Shown: one piece after another, positions 52,211 to 62,390 of the stretch
Layout: every line of letters starts with the position of its first letter
Numbering within the stretch: position 1 is the stretch's first letter
Source of the DNA: Daphnia pulex
Lineage: Eukaryota; Arthropoda; Branchiopoda; Diplostraca; Daphniidae
Assembly: GCF_021134715.1 (NCBI RefSeq)
Contig: NC_060019.1
Location: forward strand, 310,001 to 374,000
Direction: 5' to 3'
DNA: 64,000 nt
Translations under genes and position numbers: made by a program
Notes under the pieces: model-generated
What the model saw: only the letters and a program-made list of their open reading frames with translations
What the model was told of the DNA's origin: nothing
Databases searched by the model: none

Positions 52211-53512
52211 GTACAGGGGATACTTTACGTTCTATTAGTCAATACTACCTATACTGTCACCTATCAAACGGTATAGATAATTCATTACGAGCTTTAGCAA
52301 AGATGGCAGAGCGGGTAGAGCGAAAAACACTAAAAAGGTTAACGTTGAATTGTCTAACATGATCATTTCAATTAAGCTTCTATCTTTCTGTGGCGATACT
52401 CGAATGAAAATTCGCAATTGCAAAAGGCGAAGATTCCAGCTGCAAATGTGTAGTCGTAACCAATTCAAAAATTCAGTCAAACTATCATAAATTTCAAAAA
52501 AAAAGGAATACTAATAATTTCGAATGGTCGGCACAGACAGAGTAATACACAACCAAATGAATGAGATAAAAATGGCCGCACCTTTCACGATAGCAAAGAA
52601 AAAAGATTCGCAGCAGTGTTGAAGAAATAATTATTTAATCTCAAGTAATTATCATCCCGAGTGACAAAATGTGTTTATGGACACCAATCCAGCTGGATCA
52701 CAACTGCGCAGTCCATTCGTTTATCAACGTCAACGATTTTATCTTTCGTCAACATTTTATTAAGGATACAACGCTTTACCCGTGTTGTGTCGGAATGACG
52801 ACAAAGATATCTCACAAACCGCCAGAATAACTCTAGAAGATTTGCAGTACCCGTAAGATGAAGTAATGGCCGCAATTGAGTTTTAATTCAGGCGTTACTA
52901 ACCTAAGTCTGACTTTACGGGGAAATTTCACTGGATTGGATAATCCAGTGAAATTGTACGTTGGATGAGATTGCATGGATGGATGGCGTCGTGGATAAAT
53001 TATCGGAGATTTGGATTTGGAGAAAACTTTGGCTAATTGAGTATTAGTTTGAAAAATTATCATTTTTTTTTCAAAGCGTCATAAGGCATGACTGGTACAT
53101 CAAATAAAATTCATAAAATAAAAACTCCACATTTGTTGTCTAATTCATTGCCGTTAAATTTTTATGTCAATTGTTTCAACAACAATAATAGATATATAAC
53201 ATTTTAAAAGGGAATGCTAGCTGGTTTACAATGTCAGAATTCAAATACAAAAATGTTGTATTTTACTTAACATTGCAAAGTTAAGCGATTTCAAAATAGA
53301 TAAAGATATGAAGGTGGCTTCAAAACAGCCTATGTACCCATGACTATATGCGCTTATCAAGTTATCATTTTAAAAAACAGATAAAATAGCCTACTTTTAT
53401 CACTACATTTTAAATTTACTGGTGCTACAGATACTGTTGTTGAGCTTGATACAGTTGAGCGAAAGTAATACCTTTATTTAAGTGTTTTAGGCAAGTTAAT
53501 TCATTTTTTAGC
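52211..53512. other. Spacer between copy A and the kinase-ankyrin gene
   Basis: Contains a perfect 14-bp-stem palindrome at 52924-52955 and a stretch (about 52855-53155) that recurs in diverged form at about 57035-57190. Minus-strand frames at 52235-52480 and 52675-52875 are not recognised. The kinase gene promoter, and possibly a non-coding exon ending at the TTTTTTAG before its start codon, would lie at the right end. Confidence 0.45.
52924..52955. repeat. Perfect inverted repeat, 14-bp stem, 4-nt loop
   Basis: AATTTCACTGGATT at 52924-52937 is the exact reverse complement of AATCCAGTGAAATT at 52942-52955. Confidence 0.9.
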
Positions 53513-56197
53513 ATGCTTACCTTTGATCGTCAAAAGATATTAGGGGTAGGAGGCTTTGGTACTGTTTATCAAGGGGTTTGGGGTGAAACGAAAGTTGCCG
53601 TCAAACGAATTTTGATTAAGGACGCTGCAAGCAACGAACAAGAAGAGAAGGCCCTGAAAATGTTACATCACACCAACGTCATCAAATTATTTCACGTGGA
53701 AGAGGACCAAGACTTCAAGTATTTCAAAAATCAAACAGTTTTCAAATTAGAATTCTTAAAAATTTTTTCGAAAATAATTTTGTTTATAGAAGTTTCGCCC
53801 TTGAATTGTGTGATGCCTCGTTAGATAGACTGTTTCTCAATGAAAATGACCAGAGAAAATATCGCGGCCCAATGCCACCAGAAACAGAAGTTCTTCTCCA
53901 GTTGGCTAAAGGACTCGAGTACATTCATCAAAGGGGATTAGTCCATCGTGACATCAAGCCACAGAACGTGCTGATCAGCTCGGATTCTACAACCCGACGA
54001 GTGGTGATGAAGTGGGCGGATTTTGGTTTAAGTAAACAAGTCAACGAAAGGGGAACTTTTACAATGAGTGGTGTTAGAGGAACATACGATTATTTTGCAC
54101 CGGAAATATTGAAATTACTGGACGAGGACAGTTCTACTGGGAAAGAAGTTCAGAAAAGAGGGACCGTCAAGAGCGATGTATTCGCAGAAGGACTCGTCTT
54201 TGGCTATTTCATTTCAGGAGGGATTCATCCCTTTGGTTCCCCAAGTTATGAAATTGGAAAGAACGTACGAACAAACAAACCAGTCAATCTTCCCAGTAAG
54301 TTGAGTCAAAGCCTATTACAAAAATTATTCGGTGTAGAAACCGACAATATTCGTAATACAATCACAAGAATGTTAGAAAAAGAACCAAAAAATCGAATTA
54401 CTTCGTCTGATGTCGTTAATCGACTCTTATCCCACCTTATCCCAAAGGTAAGAAAAAATTTTCGCGAAAACGTTTTCTCAACTATTGTTCTGCATTAACA
54501 AGTTTTTTTCCTTTCAGAATTCACAGCAGATGTTCATTTTAATTGCAAAGGGGAACCCAAGCGTGGAGGAAATAGGAAAACTGATTCAAGAAGGTGTGGA
54601 CCTTAACGTCGAAGATGAAAATGGATTGACACCGCTATTGCGCTTAGTAGAAAACGAAAAGATAAGTGAAAATATCGTAGAAATAGTTAGTCTGTTGATC
54701 AAACACGGAGCCAACGTCAATTCACTTGACAGCAACGGCGAAAATGCTCTCTTTTTGTGGTGCAAAAATCGTGAACAACATCAAAACAAAAGTTTTTTGG
54801 CAATCCTCAATCTCTTCGTTGCAAATGGGATTGATATCAATTGCAAAAATATGTACGGACATAACGCTCTCACCTTACTTTGCAAACATTATGAAAACGA
54901 AAATTTGATTGAAATAATTCGACTTTTCATTCAAAAGGGAATCGAAGTTAATTGCAAAAGAAAAATCGGATTGAATGCTCTCATAATATTGTGCACAAAT
55001 TATAAAAACAGAAATTTAATCGACATTATTCGACTTTTGATTGAAAAGGAGATTGATGTCAACTGCAAAAACTATTACGGAGATAATGCTCTCACCTTAC
55101 TGTGCGCAAGATACAAAAATGAAAATTTAATTGACATTATTCGACTTTTAATTGAAAATGGGATCGATGTCAATTGCAAAAACATTGACGGAGATAATGC
55201 TCTCACTACATTGTGCAGAAATTATGGGAAAGGAAATTTAATTGACATTATCCGACTTTTAATTGAAAATGGGATTGATATCAATTGCAAAAACAAATAC
55301 AGAGATAATGCTCTCATTATATTGTGCACAACTTGTCAAAACAAAGATGGAATACTTTCCTTCATTTTTTGTATTAGACACAGAAATCTAATTGACATTA
55401 TTCGACTTTTAATTGAAAATGGGATCGATGTCAATTGCACAACCAACAACGGAAATAATGCTCTCACCTTACTGTGCGAAAGATACAAAAATGAAAATTT
55501 AATTGACATTATTCGACTATTCATTGAAAATGGGATCGATGTCAATTTCAAAACCAACAACGGAGAAAATGCTCTCACTAAATTGTGCTCAAATTATGAA
55601 AACGAAAATTTAATTGACATTATTCGACTTTTAATTGAAAATGGGATCGACATCAATTGCAGAACCAACGAATGGGGAGATAATGCTCTCACTAAATTGT
55701 GCAGCAGTTATAAAAATGAAAATCTAATTGACATTATTCGACTTTTCATTGAAAAAGGGATCGACATCAATTGCAAAGACAAAATCGGATATAATGCTCT
55801 CACTACATTGTGCAGCAGTTATAAAAATGAAAATCTAATTGACATTATTCGACTTTTCATTGAAAATGGGATCGACATCAATTGCAAAGCCAATGTAGGA
55901 GATAATGCTCTCACATCATTGTGCTACTCTTACAAAAAAGAAAATATAATTGACATTATCCGACTTTTTATTGAAAATGGGATCGATATCAATTGCAAAA
56001 ACAAAGACGGACATAATGCTCTCACCTTATTGTCCATAAAGTACAAAAATGGAAATTTAATTGACATTATAAAATTTTTAATCAAGAGTGGATTCAAAGT
56101 GACTAAAGAAACGCGTGACTACATCAAGAGAAATTATGAAGAAAAAAACCGCAAAGAAATCTTGCAATTACTTCGTGTTAAACAACATCCAGATTAA
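53513..56197 (+). CDS. IRE1/RNase L-like protein kinase fused to about 14 ankyrin repeats, 847 aa
   Basis: Exons 53513-53718, 53790-54447, 54518-56197, with phases in agreement. Residues 1-287 are a kinase domain with a glycine loop GVGGFGTV (11-18), Lys31 in VAVKRI, HRDIKPQN with Asp123, and DFG at 146-148; all key residues for catalysis are present. LELCDASLDRLF, SGVRGTYDYFAPEI and SDVFAEGLVFGYFISGGIHP resemble the IRE1/RNase L group. Where those proteins continue with a KEN ribonuclease domain, this one continues with ankyrin repeats of about 37 residues (pattern NALTLLC...NLIDIIRLLIENGIDVNCKN). It has no signal peptide or membrane segment, so it is probably cytosolic. The start is the first ATG of an exon preceded by TTTTTTAG; an upstream exon may exist. 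Ankyrin units probably bind a ligand or partner that controls the kinase. Confidence 0.85.
54590..56090 (+). repeat. Tandem 111-bp coding repeats (ankyrin units)
   Basis: About 14 units with high nucleotide similarity, for example AATTTAATTGACATTATTCG, which recurs almost unchanged in most central units. One unit near 55338-55381 carries an extra stretch of about 40 bp that keeps the frame open. Confidence 0.88.
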
Positions 56198-57425
56198 CCA
56201 GAAAACTATAACGAATTGTGTCTGAATAACGTTGGGTACTGTGCTCTTAATTTTTTGGCAATTTGTAATATACTGCCATGTCATTTAGTATTCATTTTGT
56301 CGTACAAATTTGTTTTGGTATAAACTTTTCCCCCTTAGAAAGTGGTTAACAAACAGTTGTAATCAATTAAACTCCATATTGTTAACTAAATAAGCAGCTT
56401 TATTCTACCTCATTATTAACCAATCACACAATACAAAATATGACTTTAATGAGTCTTGACAACATGCTGTTTGTTCCAGTCGGTCCCAGTAATTCTTCAG
56501 TTTGTCTTATTGCAGCCTCTTAAAAAGGAAGTGATGAAACGCCTGCACTAATACCCTAATATTACGTATTTTGTTGGTTTCGAATCTTTCGTCATCATGG
56601 ACAACCCAATCATCGCCATCTATCCTATTAGCCTCGTTTATTTACTTTGGCAATAATAAAAGAATCAAAAGCCTGACGGCCGTGTACTGTCGACGGTTGG
56701 ACCAATTACTTGATTGACAGACACGACACTCTCCGACTGATGGCAAAGGTTTTCAAAAAAGAGAAAAGTGCGGGCACAACTCTCCCGCGTTCTTCGGCGT
56801 CGAAATGGAGCGGGCGGATCATTGGATTTCTCTTCTCGGTACCTCTCTCCTACTTCTTTATCTTTCACTCCTTGCTGCGTCTCATGTTCCCTGACAAATT
56901 TCCTGATACCCCCTATAGCTTCGCTTCAGAATGCGTATAATCAATAGCAAGAGAGCAAGAGCATTAGTAGTAGGCGGTAGTACATCGGCTTTGTGAGGGG
57001 GTCGTACGAGCCGAATTGATGAGTAGAGAAGATTACCCGTATGAAGTAATGGACACAAATCACACAATTGAGTTTTCACTCAGGCAATAACCCCGTTTTT
57101 TTCCCCAAAAGCGTCGTAAGGCTGACTGATGTACATAAATTAAAAATCATCAAATAAAAACACCGCACTTGTTATCTAATTCATTGCTGTTATGGTTTTC
57201 TGCCAACTTTTCCAAATCGAAGCAGCGGGTTGCTTTATTAAGCGATTCGCGGAAGAAAAGTGCTGCAGGAAATTGCCAAACGTCGGCGAAAAATAGAAAG
57301 GCTTATTAACAGGAATTCAGCGTCGCATAGTCGTTAAGATAAAGCCTCAACCTTCAACCAAATACGACCAAAAAGAAGCCTATATACATTCTTCATTCTT
57401 CGTCTATACGTTGACTGAGGAGAAG
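56198..57425. other. Spacer between the kinase-ankyrin gene and copy B
   Basis: Includes the kinase gene 3' UTR, a diverged duplicate of 52.85-53.15 kb at about 57035-57190, and from about 57230 the shared 5' module (TTAAGCGATTCG, CAAACGTCGGCGAAAAATAG) of the helical family. A plus-strand frame at 56740-56940 (begins MAKVFKKEKSAG, with one hydrophobic segment) is unrecognised and possibly fortuitous. Confidence 0.45.
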
Positions 57426-58742
57426 ATGGCTACTGCAAATCTAACCAGCCGTAAGTAACAACTTCAAAACTAACTACGGAATAAAATGTTGTTTTGGGTG
57501 AAATTTGTTTTGATTCTAATTTCATTTATAATTGTAATAGTTGCAAGTAACGTCGACCTCAGAAAAGATGAAATCGATGACGATGTCATCTTAGCCAACA
57601 TTAGTAAGATTCATGCTACGGCTCTCAAGTACATTTCTGCCATAAAAGAGCTGGCTAATTCGGCACTTCGAGTGCCTGATTTCAAAATTGACCAGATCGA
57701 CAAGGAGGACATCCCATCAATTAAACAGCCGGGGAGTTTCCGCACAACTTTGATGCAAATTTACGACGAATCCACCTCAATCTTTGCAAAAGCGCACGTA
57801 AACATGTACAAGATTGAGATGAAGATGGAAGAGGTGACTGATAACGTGACGGATTGCAAGGGATACTTGAAAACAGAAGAAAAGGATTTATTACGCAGAC
57901 GACTGGATAAAATCAAACAAGCGGCTGACGATGTCGCAGCACTTTTAAAAGAAGTTTGCGATGCTTTTCATTCATTTGGGAATCTAATTCAACAGGTAAT
58001 CGAAGCCCTAATGAAAAGCGAGCACGTCATTACGAAGACTATTACGGACAAGATTGAGGGGATGATTGAGGAAGCGATTAAAAGCGAAGAAGAAGCCAAA
58101 CAGAAAAAGGAAGACGAGTTCCAGCAGGAAATTGAAGAAGCTGAGAGAAATGTGAGCGAAAAAAAGAGATACTGGGAAGACACTTGGAAATCCAAGTTGG
58201 GCGCTTGGCTGGCATTTCTCGTCCACGAGTTCCAAGAAGAATCGCTTGAACATGCCCGTCAAATGTTGGACGAAGCCAAAGACGAATTGAAGAGAACCAA
58301 AGAAAAGGTATCAGCCCGTAATAGAGACAAAATCTCAAATGAAATAATTCAAATCAGTTGGAAAGATGTGCGAGTTGATGTTAAGAAAACTTTGGACAGA
58401 AATGAAACGCTCGCAATCCTTGAAGATGATTTGAAATACATCGTGCAGTTACATATTGCATGTTTGTGCATGCATCGTCATTTTGATACAACAAGAATTT
58501 ATTTTGACGTGGTGACATGTCCAAGGATAACTGACTTTTCAGCCGAAATTGAAAGTGTAGAGAGAAATGCCATTCCAATTGAAGAACTGGAAGAGTCACT
58601 TCAACTGACATTAAAATCCAGCGCCAAGACGCATCACTCCGCTAAAATGTACGTTCAAGTTAGCGACAATCATCTGCGTGAAGATGAAGCGTCTAATGAC
58701 ATTAAGGAAATGATTACGGCTGCCAAAGGCGATCTATGTTAA
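57426..58742 (+). CDS. Uncharacterised long-helical protein, copy B, 408 aa
   Basis: Exons 57426-57450 (MATANLTS) and 57541-58742, with a short 90-nt intron. Same architecture as copies A and C but clearly more diverged: IDQIDKEDIPSIKQPGSFR, KAHVNMYKIE, KEVCDAFHSFGNLIQQVIEA, a long Glu/Lys-rich coiled coil, KSKLGAWLAFLVHEFQEES at the helix turn, and a shorter C-terminus lacking the MRWQ block. An unspliced reading from an ATG at 57486 would add a hydrophobic leader, but that codes through the polypyrimidine tract, so the spliced start conserved in all family members is preferred. Function unknown. Confidence 0.72.
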
Positions 58743-58807
58743 ATGGAGAGAAAAGTGTGAGCGCATCCCAGATGGAAACGATTGACAAATGTCAATAATT
58801 AACTTCG

Positions 58808-59000
58808 TTTCACTATCGACCTGCCCTCCGGAATTGGCCAAGACGCTCAAGACAAACCTGAAACTCTTGTCCAACGCAGAAGAGAATTATTTTCGCTTAG
58901 ATTTCCTTTTTTCCTTAATTCCATTTTTAAGGTTCTAAACGAAGAAAATACAATCAGTTTTGCTCTGACGCAATTTTAAAAATTCTTGATCTGCTTCAAT
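58808..59000 (+). pseudogene. Relic of the DDX23 3' end, after copy B
   Basis: CCCTCCGGAATTGGCCAA, GTCCAACGCAGAAGAGA and TTTTCGCTTAGATTTCC follow the order of the DDX23 terminal exon; this is the closest of the three relics around the stop codon. Confidence 0.8.
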
Positions 59001-60694
59001 TTTCCTTGTTAGTCGCCAAAGAAAAATGTCACATTGTCTATGAAAAGATGATTTGATTGAATCAAAAAGATGTTTTTTTTTCGCAGTTTTTGCTCGTTTC
59101 ACAATTCAGGTAATTTAGGAAACCAACAGCGGCTGCCATCTATCGAATTTACAAGGAAGTGCCGGTGTGGCGGCAAGTCCTTCTTGGTTCAAAGGAAAAT
59201 TCACAAAATTGATTAGAAAAATGTCTAGTTTCGTTTGAAGGGTTTGAAAGTTCAAAAATTTTAGAATTCGGTTATTTACCCACAGACAAAGCTGAGATTA
59301 CTAAACCGAGCCTGGACTGTAGTCGTTCTATAAATAAATTATTTAATAAACCCTAATCCTGACTGAGGCAACAGTAAACGGCTAGGAAAAACAGCTTCAG
59401 TCTCATATAGGCTCATAGCTCAGGAATAACAATCAACGCCACCCAAAAGTCAGAAAGGAAGAATAGACATTGTTTCCTACCTTTCAGCCTGGGAAATACA
59501 GCCAGGCTTCCATACACAAAGTGCTCTGTCTGCTGAAGAGTTGAATCCACCAGGAGGGAAAGCAAAAGAGTGTCCTCGTGAATACAGCCACACCTCACAT
59601 GGGAGTACACGAGGACAGAGAAGATTTTGAGAAAGAGCTCGAACAGAAGTTTCTCCAATCCAAAACGGGATGATGTTTATCTAAAAAAAGGGTTACAAAA
59701 GAAACAATATGTATTAAGAACTTTAAGTTGAAAATGAAACAGTGGGTAAACCCAAATTTTTAATAAAGAGAAGAATTAAAGGTTTCCATGTGAAACTGCA
59801 TTCACACAAGTCTTGCATCATTAAAATGGTAGCAGGTCACAGATTGATAACAGTAATGAAAATAATTACCCAAGCGATGAGGGATTTTTGCTGGTGACTG
59901 GTCAATAGCAACAGAAGCAAAACTTGAATTTCCTGTGGATATGATGGCTGGCTCTGGCCTGGAATCTGCAAAATAGAAATAACAGTTATGAAATGCAAAC
60001 TAACTGCTCGTGCATAAATAAGGGGCTTACATGATCAATGCTAAGCAGGAACTAAACATTTCTCATACTTTAATCAGGTTTAACTCTTCTATTTTAAGCT
60101 CCCATGGATTTATTTGCCTGCTAAACAGCTTGCAGCTTGTCCATTAAGCGATTCTAATAATAGACACGACCAGATGAGTTGACACGACGACCACATTTGT
60201 AATTATATTTCTTGTGCAATTTTTCGTGCAGCCTCAAGGACATTTTTAAATAATAGTGATATTCCTTTTTCTTTGTAAAACGTGTAACCTTCGCCATTTT
60301 TTTGAATACATAAATCAAAATCGACAGCAGACGACACTTTAGTTAGTTGTGATTACTGATTAAGATATCGATTGAAATCATTAAAGATCGATTCCCCCTT
60401 AAATTCAAATTTCAAACCGCTCCAAAAACGTCAAAATCAGTTTTATTACAAACGCTCAGCACCCGCGTAACCGTGATTATTTTAGAATAATTTGTCTCAA
60501 TTAGTTTTACTAAGTTTCCCGACCACTTTCAAGATGAAAGTAAAAATTTAAAAAGGTTTTGGAGACGGAAGTGATTGTTAAACGTCGATGAAAATAGGGT
60601 GTCTCAGCGTCGTACAATAATCGTCAAGATAATAAGTACAGTTGTATTCAAGCAAATTCTGTCACTCTTTGTTCAGCACGTATACCAGGAGAAG
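59001..60694. other. Spacer between copies B and C, with possible minus-strand exons
   Basis: Two stretches on the minus strand have good splice sites and open frames (59965-59880 and 59680-59481), and a 47-codon frame lies at 60297-60154 (begins MAKVTRFTKKKEYHYY). I could not join these into a recognisable gene. From about 60560 the shared 5' module of the helical family begins (GTTAAACGTCGATGAAAA, CAGCGTCGTACAATAATCG). Confidence 0.4.
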
Positions 60695-62196
60695 ATGGCC
60701 TCTGCTATTCTAACCAGTGGTAAGTTAAAATTTCAAAATCTTAAAAAGAGAATAGGGGCGCGAGATTTTATAGAGATTGCACGATTGTATTGCTTAACTA
60801 AATTGTTGAATTGTTATTGTTGAAAAGAAACAATAACTAGCCTAATATTTCTATGAATTAATTGGGATAGGAAAGTTCAAGTCTCATCTTTCTAAGTTTT
60901 ATTTTATTATTGACAGTTGCAGCCAGCGACGAATTTAGAAAACATGAAATCAATGACGTAACAGACTGGAATGATTTTATTGCTGCGGCCTCCAAGAGCG
61001 TGGCTTTCATGGGCAAAGTGTTGATTGCCGGAGCTCGAGTCCTATCTGATTTTGAAATCGACCAGATCGACAAAAAGAAAATCCCTTTAATTAAAAATTC
61101 CAGGAGTTTCCATTATACTTTACTTCAAATCAACGAGTATTCCTACGAAGCCTTCGTGAAAGCTCACGAGAACATGTTTGGGATCCAGTTGACTGCGGGG
61201 AAAATGCCTCGCTGCGTAGCAGATTGCATAGAGTACCTGAAAAGTGGAGATAAGAAAGGCATGAAGTATTTATTACAAAGTTCCTTAGATGAAATCAAAC
61301 AAACGGCTGACGACGGAGCAACAATTTCAAAAGAAGTTTGCGATGCGTTTGATTTGTTGGGTCAGCTGATTGGACAAGTAATCGAAGCCTTAATGACAAG
61401 CCTCCGGGACGTCAACAAAAAAGAAATTACAGACGAGATTGGAGACGAAACCACAAGGAAACAGCAGAAAAACATCTACCAGTTACAGCAGAAGAAACTT
61501 GAAGCAGCGGAAGAAAATGTAAAAGAAAAAAGAAAAGATTTGGACGACATCGGCAAATCAAAGTTGGGTATTTGGCTTTCGTTTTTTCGCCACGAGTCTA
61601 AAGAAGAATCACTTGAACATGCCCGGCAAATGTTGGAAGACGCCGAAAATAAATTGAAGAAAATCAGGGAAAAAGTTCAGAACCAAATCGAAATGTACAA
61701 TGAAAATATTGAAAGTTGGAAACATGTCCGAGTTGATGTAGACAAAGCCTTAGACCATAACGAAATGCTTCAAATTCTCAATGATGGTTTGAATTACCTC
61801 GGCCAGTACCAAGACAAATGGTTGGACATCCATCGTTATTTTAACAAGATGAGCAATGACTTGACTAAAGCATTACTAACTGACTTTTCAGCCGAAAAAG
61901 TAGAGGGGCATAAGGCAATTGAAGAATTGGAAAACTTCCTTCAAATGACGTCAGATGTCTGCGCCAAGATGTATCACTCCACCATAATGCACGCCAAAGC
62001 TTTCGACAAGTACATCTTGAAGGGCATATTTGAAATACAACCAATGCTTTATATTCCCAGCGGTGAGATTGAGGAAGCTCAAATGAGGTGGCAATTGTCT
62101 TGGGAGAAAGCGTCTAATGGCATTAAGGACATGTACGAAAAGGACGCAATACGAGAAATAGATAAACAAAATTCTAGCACTGGGAAATGCCAATAA
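60695..62196 (+). CDS. Uncharacterised long-helical protein, copy C, 434 aa
   Basis: Exons 60695-60719 (MASAILTS) and 60917-62196. Close sister of copy A: the intron, the 5' flank and most of the coding sequence match at nucleotide level. Same blocks in order: IDQIDKKKIPLIKNSRSF, KAHENMFGIQ, KEVCDAFDLLGQLIGQVIEA, EEITDEIGDETTRKQQ-type linker, KSKLGIWLSFFRHESKEES, then a long helical C-terminal half ending EIEEAQMRWQLSWEKAS. The tail is longer than in copy A. No secretion signal or catalytic motif. The short segment between the two long helices is more hydrophobic than in copy A. Function unknown. Confidence 0.74.
60813..60837 (+). repeat. Intronic hairpin in copy C
   Basis: Same 9-bp stem and 7-nt loop as in the intron of copy A. 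Confidence 0.75.
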
Positions 62197-62205
62197 TTAG
62201 TTGGT

Positions 62206-62390
62206 TTGCAGTCCCATATCGACCTAGCCCTCCGGAATTGGCCAACCAGTCAACTCGGAGACTCTCAACACAAACTTTGTCCAGCGCAGACTCTCAAATT
62301 TCGTTTTCCATTTCTTATGATAAACAAAGAAAATAAAAGTCAGTTTTGCTCTAACATGAATTCTATGACCTGCATCGATTTTTTTTTCTT
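62206..62390 (+). pseudogene. Relic of the DDX23 3' end, after copy C
   Basis: CCCTCCGGAATTGGCCAACCA, CTCAACACAAAC and GTCCAGCGCAGAC are in the DDX23 order, followed by a 3' UTR-like part (AAGAAAATAAAAGTCAGTTT). Confidence 0.8.

Noticed and set aside
56740-56940. Plus-strand frame with one hydrophobic segment
   Set aside because: No homolog recognised, no splice or promoter evidence; kept only as a note in the spacer.
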